From Tistrella mobilis (GTDB lineage: Bacteria; Pseudomonadota; Alphaproteobacteria; Tistrellales; Tistrellaceae): a DNA stretch of 64,000 nucleotides. Under the pieces are notes generated by a model. It was given only the letters and a program-made list of their open reading frames with translations, was not told where the DNA came from and made no database searches. The stretch is from the NCBI RefSeq assembly GCF_041468085.1, contig NZ_CP121015.1:124001-188000 (forward strand), read 5' to 3'. Made by a program: the position numbers and the translations under genes. Positions 10,538 to 18,660 of the stretch are shown here, piece after piece (position 1 is the stretch's first letter; each line of letters begins with the position of its first letter).

Positions 10538-11779
10538 TCAGGGGGCGGATCGGTCGTCGAGCTGTCGCAGCGCCGGGCGGGCGAGCATGGCGCGGGTGAC
10601 GACGAGCCCCGCGGCACCGGCCGCAAGCACGGCGGCCAGCGCGCCCGCATAGCCGGTTCCGGCGGCGATGCCGGTGGCGACGCCGCCGCTCAGGGTCTCG
10701 CCCGCCACCTGTGCCGCCTGGGGGATGGTGACATCGGTTCCGGCCTGGCTGCCGCGTGCGGCGAAGCGCATCATCAGCGTGGCGGCCGCGGTGGTGGCGG
10801 CCCCGCCGGCGGTGCCGAGCAGGATGGATGCCGGCAGCACGACCGCCAGATCGGGGGCCACCAGCCCCGCCACGGGCAACAGCCACAGGCCGAGGGCGGC
10901 AAGTGTGAGGACCAGGGCCGAGACGAGGGTCGGGCCGGTGCCGTGGCGGCCGATCATCCGCACCGCCAGCGGGCAGCCGATCAGGATCATCGCCAGGCTG
11001 CCGGCGATGCCGGTGAGCCCGATCCGGTCCAGCGCCATGCCGGCATCGGTCAGATAGAGTTTCGACAGGGCGAGCCCGCCGGAATAGGGCAGCGCGAAGC
11101 CGATGCCGGCGATCAGCACCGGCCAGGCGCCCGGCCGGCGGAAATAGGCGCGGAGCCGCGCCGGATGGCGGTCGTCGTCGGTCGTGGCCCGGGGTTCGGC
11201 CCAGGCCAGCACCGGCAGCAGGGCGGCGATCAGCAGCCCGGCCAGGACGGCGAGCGCGGCTTGCACGCCGATATGGCCCGAGGCCCAGAGCAGCCCCGAT
11301 CCGCCGAGCATGAAGCCCGCCATCATGCCGCCGCTTTGCAGCGCATTGGCGCGGGTCAGCCGGCCGCCATGCAGCCGTTCGGCGGCCAGCCCGTCGGTGG
11401 CGGTGTCCTGGGTGGCCGAGGCGACGGAGGCGATCAGCGTCAGCGCCACCACCGGCAGGGCCGCCGCCTGCCAGTCGGTGATCATGGCGAGACCGGCCAT
11501 GGCGGCTGCCAGGATCAGCTGCATGGGGATGATCCAGGCGCGCCTGCGGCCCAGGCGCGCGCTGCCGCCCAGATTGTCGACCAGCGGCGCCCAGAGCGGT
11601 TTCAGCACCCAGGGCAGCCCTGCGAGCGACACCCAGGCGATCACCTCCAGCGGCACGCCCGCCTGGCGCAGCAGCACGGGCAGGGCTTCGAAGGCGAAGC
11701 CGATCGGCAGGCCCTGCGCCAGATAGAGCGCGCCGATCAGCAGCAGGCCGGGGGCGGGAGAGGTGGCAGGACGGGTCAT
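10538..11779 (-). CDS. MFS permease, RhtX/FptX-AmpG type
   Basis: Inner-membrane major facilitator of 413 aa with about 12 hydrophobic segments. The stretches LYLAQGLPIGFAFEALPVLLR near the N-terminus and ASATQDTATDGLAAE around residue 120 are typical of the AmpG-like group, which includes the siderophore permeases RhtX and FptX. Placement 7 bases after a TonB receptor, with a PchR-like AraC regulator upstream, matches the pchR-fptA-fptX arrangement. It therefore probably moves an iron-siderophore from periplasm to cytoplasm. The alternative, a muropeptide permease (AmpG), is less likely in this context. Confidence 0.85.
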   Translation of the reverse strand: MTRPATSPAPGLLLIGALYLAQGLPIGFAFEALPVLLRQAGVPLEVIAWVSLAGLPWVLKPLWAPLVDNLGGSARLGRRRAWIIPMQLILAAAMAGLAMITDWQAAALPVVALTLIASVASATQDTATDGLAAERLHGGRLTRANALQSGGMMAGFMLGGSGLLWASGHIGVQAALAVLAGLLIAALLPVLAWAEPRATTDDDRHPARLRAYFRRPGAWPVLIAGIGFALPYSGGLALSKLYLTDAGMALDRIGLTGIAGSLAMILIGCPLAVRMIGRHGTGPTLVSALVLTLAALGLWLLPVAGLVAPDLAVVLPASILLGTAGGAATTAAATLMMRFAARGSQAGTDVTIPQAAQVAGETLSGGVATGIAAGTGYAGALAAVLAAGAAGLVVTRAMLARPALRQLDDRSAP

Positions 11780-11786
11780 GGCGCGC

Positions 11787-13952
11787 TCACCACCGTCCGG
11801 TCAGGGTCAGGCCCAGGCTGCGGCCGCGCCCGGCGACGCCGACATCGCTGCCGCCCATGTCGTAGTAATAGGTCAGATACTCTTCATCGAAGAGGTTGCG
11901 GGCCCAGAGCGCCGCCGCCCAGGCGCCGGCATCGAAGCCGATCCGGCCGTCGACCAGATGGGTCTCGCCCTGGCGATAGTCCGAGGCGGGGGTGAAGCTC
12001 ATCGACGAGCGCCAGGAATAGTCGACCCCCGCCACCAGATCGACCCCCGGCGCCACCGGCCGGGTGAGGTCGAGCCCAAGCGCCAGGGTATGTTCCGGCG
12101 CATAGGGCAGGTCCTGGCCGGAATAATCCGCGCCCTGAATGCTGTCGACGAAATCGTCGAACCGGGCGTTCAGATAGCCATAGGCCAGGCGCAGCCCCAG
12201 CCCTTCGGCGATCTGCGCCCGGGCCTCGACCTCGGCCCCTTCCGAGGTGGAACGGGCGGCGTTGCGCAGCACCCGGGTCAGCGGGCTGGTGTAGATCACC
12301 ACCTGCTGATCCTTCCAGTCGTTGCGGAACAGGGTGAGGTCGATCGCCAGCCGGTCGTCCAGCCACAGGGTCTTAGCGCCGATCTCGAAGGTGGTGACGG
12401 TTTCCGGGTCGTAGCGGTTGATGCTGCCGTCCAGCTCCGGATAGGGGCTGATGCCGCCGGATTTGAAGCCGCGGGCGACGCGGGCGAAGGTGGTGACGCC
12501 ATGGGCCACCGGCCGCCAGCTGATGGTCATCTCGGGCGAGAGATCGTCGAAATCGGCATCGCCCGACACCCGCATCGGCGCGCCCATCATCATATTGCCC
12601 GACGGGCTGGTGATCTCGGACGTGGTCTCTTTCCACTCGCGGGTATAGCGCAGCCCGGCGGCGACATCGACCGAGGGCAGCAGCCGCAGCCGCGCCTCGC
12701 CGAAGGCCGAGGCCGTGTCGGTGGTCTGGTCGAAACCGCTGCGGCTCCAGTCGGCGCGGGGTACGGTGGTATAATCGTAGAACTGCGCCGCCTTGAAATC
12801 CTCGCGCATGTAGAACAGCCCCGTGCTCCAGCCGAAGCGGCGGCCGTCCTCGGGGCTCGACAGGCGGAGTTCCTGCGAGATCTGGCGCTGTTCCTCGGTC
12901 TGGGCCTGGATGTAATAGGGCAGGGCCATGAAGTCGCCGTCGAGCACATGGTCCATGTCGTGGCCGCGGATCGCGGTCACCGAACTCAGCACCACCGCCC
13001 CCAGATCATGGGTCAGCCTGGCCGACAGCCCGGCGGTGTCCAGGCTGCGCTCGCCTTCGGTGTCGTGGGTGGAACGGTGATCGAAGGCGAGCGGCAGGGG
13101 CGCATAGGCGAGCCCGCCATCATCGCGATCGCGCGACAGATCCGCCCGGATCATCACCTCGGTCGCATCACTCAGCATGCCACCGATTGCGAGTTTCACC
13201 GCCTTGCGGTCGGTGCGCCCCAGGCGATTTCCCGAGGCATCGTCGCGGATGAACCCGTCGTCGCGGGTGAGGCCGACCACGGCGCGCACCGCCAGATCGG
13301 CCGCCGCGCCCGCATCGCCGAGCGGGGTGTCGAGCACGCCCTGCATCTCCAGCCGCCGGTCGCTGCCCAGACCCAGCGTGGCGGTGATCCCCGGATCGGC
13401 ACCCGGCACCGGCGAGACCAGATTGACCGCGCCGCCGATGGTGTTCTTGCCGTAGAGCGTCGATTGCGCGCCGCGCACCACCTCCACCCGGTCCAGATCC
13501 TGAAACGCGGTCGGGTAGCCGTTGGGCCGGGCGATATAGACATCGTCGACGAACAGCCCGACGCCGGGCTGGCGGTCGACACCGCCGCTCATGCCCAGAG
13601 AGCCGATGCCGCGGATGGTCAGTGGCCCGCCCTGGGGGCTGAAGGTCGCGTTCGGCACCGCCCGCGCGGCATCGTCGAGATCGCGCACCCCCGCCTCGCC
13701 CAGACGATCGGCGCCGATCACCGTCACCGAAACCGGCGCCTCGCTTGCCTGCTCCGCCCGGCGGCGGGCGGTGACGGTCAGCGGTTCCAGGGTGACGGCG
13801 CTGCCGGCGGCGGCCTCGCCCGCCGCCTCTTCGGCAAGCGCGGGGGCCGGCATCAGCGGCAGGGCGGCGGCAAGGGCGGCGCCGGTCAGCAGACGGCGGG
13901 CCAGGATCGGGCGTCTTGGAGCAGATGGTGTCGGCGTGGTCATCTCTGGCAT
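11787..13952 (-). CDS. TonB-dependent outer-membrane receptor
   Basis: About 721 aa from ATG 13952; a start at 13943 (MTTPTPSAPRRP) is equally possible and neither has a strong ribosome site. A signal peptide ends near ALAEE. The plug domain follows (EPLTVTARRR as TonB-box region, then VSVTVIGADRL, IRGIGS, FVDDVYI, RVEVVRGAQSTLYGKNTIGG), then a 22-strand-type barrel ending in a C-terminal aromatic residue (GLTLTGRW). Substrate is most likely a ferric siderophore, given the MFS permease 7 bases downstream and the AraC regulator upstream. A Fur-family-like palindrome lies just before the start. Confidence 0.92.
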   Translation of the reverse strand: MPEMTTPTPSAPRRPILARRLLTGAALAAALPLMPAPALAEEAAGEAAAGSAVTLEPLTVTARRRAEQASEAPVSVTVIGADRLGEAGVRDLDDAARAVPNATFSPQGGPLTIRGIGSLGMSGGVDRQPGVGLFVDDVYIARPNGYPTAFQDLDRVEVVRGAQSTLYGKNTIGGAVNLVSPVPGADPGITATLGLGSDRRLEMQGVLDTPLGDAGAAADLAVRAVVGLTRDDGFIRDDASGNRLGRTDRKAVKLAIGGMLSDATEVMIRADLSRDRDDGGLAYAPLPLAFDHRSTHDTEGERSLDTAGLSARLTHDLGAVVLSSVTAIRGHDMDHVLDGDFMALPYYIQAQTEEQRQISQELRLSSPEDGRRFGWSTGLFYMREDFKAAQFYDYTTVPRADWSRSGFDQTTDTASAFGEARLRLLPSVDVAAGLRYTREWKETTSEITSPSGNMMMGAPMRVSGDADFDDLSPEMTISWRPVAHGVTTFARVARGFKSGGISPYPELDGSINRYDPETVTTFEIGAKTLWLDDRLAIDLTLFRNDWKDQQVVIYTSPLTRVLRNAARSTSEGAEVEARAQIAEGLGLRLAYGYLNARFDDFVDSIQGADYSGQDLPYAPEHTLALGLDLTRPVAPGVDLVAGVDYSWRSSMSFTPASDYRQGETHLVDGRIGFDAGAWAAALWARNLFDEEYLTYYYDMGGSDVGVAGRGRSLGLTLTGRW

Positions 13953-13965
13953 CCCGCAGGTCATA

Positions 13966-13980
13966 TGCGAATGAGACGCA
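13966..13980 (-). promoter_or_regulatory. Candidate 7-1-7 iron-regulator box
   Basis: The plus-strand 15-mer TGCGAATGAGACGCA is a 7-1-7 inverted repeat with five of seven pairs matching, similar to alphaproteobacterial Fur-family sites (TGC..AT.AT..GCA). It ends 14 bases before the receptor start at 13952. The TGCGA half-site recurs in the perfect palindrome before the second receptor at 31643-31663. Confidence 0.35.
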
Positions 13981-14094
13981 TTAACGACCATAAGTCTGCC
14001 GCCGTCCATCGGAGCGGCTTTCGCGATCCGGACTCAGTTTTGCGCGTTTGCGCCGATGCCCGTCAGCACCGATGCCCTTCAGCACCGACGCCCG

Positions 14095-14976
14095 TCAGCG
14101 CCGGCGGTCGCAGGCGGCGCTGGGGGGCAGGCCGTGGTGTTTGCGGAAGGCGGTGGAGAAATGCGCCGGGCTGTAGCCGACGCGCCAGGCGGCTTCGGCG
14201 ATGCCCAGCCCCTCGTCCTCGATCAGCCGGCGGGCCTCGTCCAGGCGGCGGGTCTTGACGAAGGCATAGACCGGGCTGCCGAACAGTGCCTGGAAGCCGC
14301 GGCCCAGCTTGCGGGCGTTGAGGCCCACGGCGCGGGCGAGATCGGGCACCGATGGCGGGGCGGCCAGATCGCGCAGCAGCAGCTCCCGCGCGGCATGCAG
14401 CCGCTCGATATCGGCGGGGGAAAGGGCCACGCCGTCACGGCCCGGGCGGTCGCCGCCCGCGCCGTCGGCCCCGCCCGCCCCGCCTGCCTCGCCCGCCTCG
14501 ACCACATGGCCCAGCAGGTGCAGTGCGGCGGCGGTCAGATGCAGGCGCCGCGCCGTGGCCGGGCCGGTGATGCCCAGCATCCGCCAGACCAGGCCCATGG
14601 AGACCGGCACATAAGCCGCGGCCCGGCCGGCGCCCCCGGTCAGCCGCGCGCCTTCAGGCCCCAGCAGATCTTCCACCGCATCCGGCAGCACGCGCAGGAA
14701 CACGCCGGCAATGGCACCATCGGCCAGGGCGGTGTGCCGGCTCTCGAACCCCTCGGCCGCCCAGAACCGGGCCGCCGACCCGGGCGCCCAATCGGCGGGC
14801 GCCGGCCCGCCATCGCGCATGCCGCCCGCACCTTCTGCCCCGTCGACCACCACCCGCCCGGCCGCCAGTGTGCCCAGCCACAAGCCCGGCGCCACCACCG
14901 ACGACCAGCACTCGCCCTGCCGGATCCGGCTGCGATAGAGATAAATCTCCAGCCCTGCGGCGGCGACGGTTTCCAT
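14095..14976 (-). CDS. AraC-family regulator, PchR-like context
   Basis: 293-aa transcription factor. ATG 14976 was chosen because AAAAGG lies 7 bases upstream; a TTG further up would overlap the helicase stop. The N-terminal 160 residues are a sensor region. A Gly/Ala-rich linker encoded by low-complexity DNA (around 14450-14510) separates it from the C-terminal double helix-turn-helix (LLRDLAAPPSVPDLARAVGLNARKL and then IAEAAWRVGYSPAHFSTAFRKHHG). Members next to TonB receptors, such as PchR, bind the ferric siderophore and activate the receptor genes. It probably controls the downstream receptor-permease-methyltransferase operon. Confidence 0.88.
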   Translation of the reverse strand: METVAAAGLEIYLYRSRIRQGECWSSVVAPGLWLGTLAAGRVVVDGAEGAGGMRDGGPAPADWAPGSAARFWAAEGFESRHTALADGAIAGVFLRVLPDAVEDLLGPEGARLTGGAGRAAAYVPVSMGLVWRMLGITGPATARRLHLTAAALHLLGHVVEAGEAGGAGGADGAGGDRPGRDGVALSPADIERLHAARELLLRDLAAPPSVPDLARAVGLNARKLGRGFQALFGSPVYAFVKTRRLDEARRLIEDEGLGIAEAAWRVGYSPAHFSTAFRKHHGLPPSAACDRRR

Positions 14977-15035
14977 CCTGGGGCCTTTTCTGGGGGGAGA
15001 GGTCCCGGGATGATGGGGAGGGCAGGGGCGGGGTG

Positions 15036-17300
15036 TCAATCTGGATGACGAGCGGCCCCGCCTCCGGGTGATCCGCTCAACGCCTGAACAAGATTGCGGG
15101 CAATGCCGGGCAGTGCGGTGGTCTCCAGCCTGGCAGCTGCCGCATCGACGGCCAGGAGATCATCGTCGAGCAGATGGTCGAACTTGTTTTGAATCTTATT
15201 GCCGATCCGTTGCGCCAGGATCAGCGGATCCGGTGGCGGAGCGTCGGCGATCCGGCATAGCGCCTTCAGCACATCCCCGGGGTCGGCGCGCAGATCGAGC
15301 GCGACGCCGTCACCGGTCCCTCGAATGCCTTCGGCATCGAGTGCGAGCAGCAGTGTATTGCGCCTGATCGATCCCAGCCAGGGTAGCAGGATCATGCCCT
15401 TGTCGCCCGGCAGCATGCTGCATCGGGCAACATCATACCGGGTGAAAATCTCGCGGCCGGCCAGAAGTGCGTCGCGGGCACCGGCATCCAGGAAGGCCGG
15501 GATGTCATTCCCGCTCAGGACCGTGAACATCTCGCGGGCCAACCGGTCGTGCATGGGGCCGGCCTCCCCCCCGTTGAATGCCGGCGGCCGCCCGCCGGGA
15601 GCCGGCACCACCTCCAGCACACGCTCGGCGGCGCGAACTTCCGCCACGATCCATCGGCGGCCGGCGAAGATGATCATCATCTCGGGTGCAACCGGCCGGT
15701 CGAGGGGCAATTGGCCGAGGGTCTTTCTGCCGGTGACGACCCGGTATTCCTCAGGGGTCTGGAAGACCGCATAGAAGCTGTAATGGCTGACCAGCCGTTC
15801 ACCCCGTTCACCCAGCATCAGCTCGGCCGTCGGCGCCTGTTCGATCAGCCGGACAGAGGGGTGGCCCAGGCGGCGGAGCAGGGCGGCGAAGGTACCGGCG
15901 GCCACCTTCCGGAATGGTCCTTCGACGCAGAGCAGCCGGTGGGCTGCCTGCGGCCGGATGCCACCGCGCTCGGCAATCAGGGCCAGCACCTGATGAGTGA
16001 GCGTGGAAAGATGCAGCGCCGCCGGTCCCGGCGGTTCACACCAACCCTGAAGCAACAGCCGCACGGCTGCGATCGCCTGAATCGTCGGCAATTGCAGCCG
16101 GTCGACCAGCGGTGTCTTCTCACCTGCATCCGGACCGGCGGTGTAGATGCGCAGGATCGCGGGCTTGCCCGCGCGCCGCCCCGATCGCCCCAGGCGCTGC
16201 CGCAGGCCGGCGATCGATCGGGGTGGGCCGATCTGCGCCACGCTTTCGACATCACCGATATCGATACCGAGTTCCAGAGTGGTGGTACAGATGGCGGTGG
16301 TGGGCAGGCTGCCGTCTCGCAGTCTGGCCTCCACCTGTTCGCGCAGGCCGCGCGCAAGGCTGCCGTGATGAGGAAAGAATTCTTCAGGCACGCCAAGCCG
16401 CTCACTCAGAACGCGCAACTTGTCGGCGTAACTCTCGACGGTCTGGCGGGCGCCGGCGAAGACCAGATTATGGCGCCCGCGCAGGGTTTTGAAGAGGTGG
16501 TCGGCGATCAGGGCCTCGGCGTCGGGGGCGGTCTCTTCGGTGGCATCGCGGTAGGTTCGTACCTGCAGGCGGATCTCGCGACCATCGGCCGTGCTGGTCA
16601 GCCGGGCGACGCCGGCGCCGTCGCCCGGACGCAGACAGTCTGCCGCCAGCCCGGCATCACCGATCGTGGCTGACAGGCCGACGCGCGGCACCCTGCGGTT
16701 CAGCGCCGCTTCCAGCCGGGTGAGCAGGGATTGCAGATGCATACCCCGCTCGGTACCGATGAAAGCGTGCAGCTCGTCGATGACGACATGACGCAGGCCG
16801 TTGAACAGGCGTGGAATGTCGAGCCCGCCACGTATGAACAGGGCTTCGAGCGATTCGGGCGTGATCAGCAGCAGGCCTTCAGGGTGGCGGCGGGCCGCCT
16901 GTTTGCGGCCGGCGTCGACATCGCCGTGCCAGCGCACGACCGGCACGCCCGCCATCTCGCACAGTCCGTCGAGCCGTCGGAACTGGTCGTTGATCAGTGC
17001 CTTCAGCGGCCCGATATACATCGCCTCGAACCCGCCGGGTGGCCCGGCACCGTCCCGGGCGAAGGCCGCCGCCGACAGGATCGGCAGGAAGGCTGCCTCG
17101 GTCTTGCCGGCGGCCGTCGCCGCCATCACCAGCACGTCCGGTCCGGGCGCGATCAGCAGGGGGACGGCATCGTCCTGGATATCGCGGAGTTCGTTCCAGC
17201 CCTGCCGCCAGATCCAGCGCTGTACCACGGGATGCAGCAGATCGAAAGAGCGTGCCGCGGGCCCGGATGAATCAGAGGCGGAAGGAGGCGAGGTCGTCAT
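15036..17300 (-). CDS. Lhr-like superfamily 2 DEAD/DEAH-box helicase
   Basis: 754-aa ATP-dependent nucleic-acid helicase. Visible motifs: Walker A ATAAGKT (about residue 65), GPLKALINDQ, TPESLEALF, Walker B IDELHAF (about 165), SATIGD, TTLELGIDIGDV and motif VI QRLGRSGRRAG. This set and spacing resemble Lhr and the BrxH helicases of BREX systems. The C-terminal 330 residues hold no nuclease motif that I recognise. Start ATG 17300 (MTTSPPSASD) overlaps the upstream ATPase gene by 29 bases, so the two are almost certainly co-translated. It is the last gene of the TerB-ATPase-helicase operon. A role in phage defence or DNA repair is inferred from partner genes. Confidence 0.9.
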   Translation of the reverse strand: MTTSPPSASDSSGPAARSFDLLHPVVQRWIWRQGWNELRDIQDDAVPLLIAPGPDVLVMAATAAGKTEAAFLPILSAAAFARDGAGPPGGFEAMYIGPLKALINDQFRRLDGLCEMAGVPVVRWHGDVDAGRKQAARRHPEGLLLITPESLEALFIRGGLDIPRLFNGLRHVVIDELHAFIGTERGMHLQSLLTRLEAALNRRVPRVGLSATIGDAGLAADCLRPGDGAGVARLTSTADGREIRLQVRTYRDATEETAPDAEALIADHLFKTLRGRHNLVFAGARQTVESYADKLRVLSERLGVPEEFFPHHGSLARGLREQVEARLRDGSLPTTAICTTTLELGIDIGDVESVAQIGPPRSIAGLRQRLGRSGRRAGKPAILRIYTAGPDAGEKTPLVDRLQLPTIQAIAAVRLLLQGWCEPPGPAALHLSTLTHQVLALIAERGGIRPQAAHRLLCVEGPFRKVAAGTFAALLRRLGHPSVRLIEQAPTAELMLGERGERLVSHYSFYAVFQTPEEYRVVTGRKTLGQLPLDRPVAPEMMIIFAGRRWIVAEVRAAERVLEVVPAPGGRPPAFNGGEAGPMHDRLAREMFTVLSGNDIPAFLDAGARDALLAGREIFTRYDVARCSMLPGDKGMILLPWLGSIRRNTLLLALDAEGIRGTGDGVALDLRADPGDVLKALCRIADAPPPDPLILAQRIGNKIQNKFDHLLDDDLLAVDAAAARLETTALPGIARNLVQALSGSPGGGAARHPD

Positions 17301-18660
17301 CCGCGTCACCGCCTGCCGTTGCGCCCTCCGTGGCGCTGGTGCGTGTACCCTCGTCGTCCCGGCCCTCGTCGTCCGAACCGGTGATACCGTCAATGGCGGT
17401 TGTGTCCTGTGCCGCCATCTCGTCGGCTGCCACGGGCACCTCGTCCAGCAGATCGGTCCATCGGCTGCCGGGGTTCTGTTCCAGCACCGACAGCAGGTTT
17501 ACGAAGGCCTTCACCGTGTTGCGCGGCGTGCGGAAATAGGCGTCGCCGATCCGGGTGGAGCAGTGGTGCATGAAGGCCGTCAAGGCATCATCCGGCACCA
17601 GATGCCGGGCAGGATCGCCACCGGCGAAGACGGTGCGGATGTTGGCGAGCAGGACGTACAGATCCTCGGGCGTCAGCGATTGCAGCCGGATCACCGGGCC
17701 CGACAGATCCACCAGGCCGCTACGGGCGAAGCTGTTTTCTGCAAGCCGCGATTGCAAGGCGGCATAGCTGTAGAGGCCGCGGCGGGTGTCCATCAGGAAT
17801 TCAGGCGTGCCCCCCATAACCACGCCAAGCCCGGCGGCGCCGCCTTGCAGCACGTCGTTCAGGATGCGGAGGATCTGCTCGTAATTGGCCGCGCGGGCCT
17901 GGGCGCTCTGCAGTTTGTAGAGATTGACCATCTCGTCCAGCACCACCAGCATGCCCTTATAGCCGGCCAGACGCACGAAGGCGGCCATCAGCTTCAGATG
18001 ATCATAGACGCCGGCATCGTCGATGATGGTCCGTACCACCCCAAGTGCCGCCCGCGCCTCGGTCCGCGTCGACCATTCGCCGCGCAACCAGCGCAGTGCC
18101 GCAAGCTTACGCGCTTCGTCGCCTGCATCCGAGGCCCGGGCATATTCAGTGATCACTGCCGAGACGTCGTAGCCTGAGACCAGTTCCTCCAGCGGCGCCA
18201 GTTTTTCGCGGATCAGATCGGACGTTTCCCGCCCCTGGCGGGCGGCATCGTCATGAGATTTGCCCACGAAGCGTTCCACCACGCTGGCCAGCGCACCACC
18301 TTCCGGTCGGGTGCGGGTCGCCATGTTGCGCATCAGTTCGGCATAGAGCGATCGGGCCTGTCCGCCGCTGGCATGCAGCCGACGATCGGGCGCCAGATCC
18401 GCATGTACGACCACCAGCCCTTTTTCCAGCGCCACCAGCCGGACGAGGTTCAGGAAGAAGGTCTTGCCGGCGCCATATTCGCCCACCACCACGCGGAAGG
18501 CCGACCCGGCATCCGACACACGCTCCACATCGGAGACGAGAGCCGCAACCTCACGCGCCCGGCCGACCTGGATGTGGCGCAGGCCCAGACGCGGCACGAC
18601 GCCGGCATTCAGCGCCTGGATGATCGCATCGCGATCCTTGCTTTTAATCGGGTGGGTCAT
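17272..18660 (-). CDS. BrxD-like P-loop ATPase (DUF2791 type)
   Basis: 462-aa ATP-binding protein. The N-terminal stretch (residues 11-35, ALNAGVVPRLGLRHIQVGR) followed by Walker A GEYGAGKT at 60-67 and the GGALASVVERFV segment is characteristic of the DUF2791/BrxD family of BREX-associated ATPases. Walker B is LVVLDEMVNL near 235, and GTPEFLMD follows. The C-terminal 50 residues are acidic and low in complexity (DDEGRDDEGT), perhaps a protein- or nucleic-acid-mimic tail. ATG 18660 overlaps the TerB gene stop as ATGA, showing translational coupling. No PglZ, PglX or BrxC lies nearby, so this is not a complete BREX system. Function is inferred to be NTP-driven loading or remodelling together with the helicase. 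Confidence 0.87.
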   Translation of the reverse strand: MTHPIKSKDRDAIIQALNAGVVPRLGLRHIQVGRAREVAALVSDVERVSDAGSAFRVVVGEYGAGKTFFLNLVRLVALEKGLVVVHADLAPDRRLHASGGQARSLYAELMRNMATRTRPEGGALASVVERFVGKSHDDAARQGRETSDLIREKLAPLEELVSGYDVSAVITEYARASDAGDEARKLAALRWLRGEWSTRTEARAALGVVRTIIDDAGVYDHLKLMAAFVRLAGYKGMLVVLDEMVNLYKLQSAQARAANYEQILRILNDVLQGGAAGLGVVMGGTPEFLMDTRRGLYSYAALQSRLAENSFARSGLVDLSGPVIRLQSLTPEDLYVLLANIRTVFAGGDPARHLVPDDALTAFMHHCSTRIGDAYFRTPRNTVKAFVNLLSVLEQNPGSRWTDLLDEVPVAADEMAAQDTTAIDGITGSDDEGRDDEGTRTSATEGATAGGDADDDLASFRL

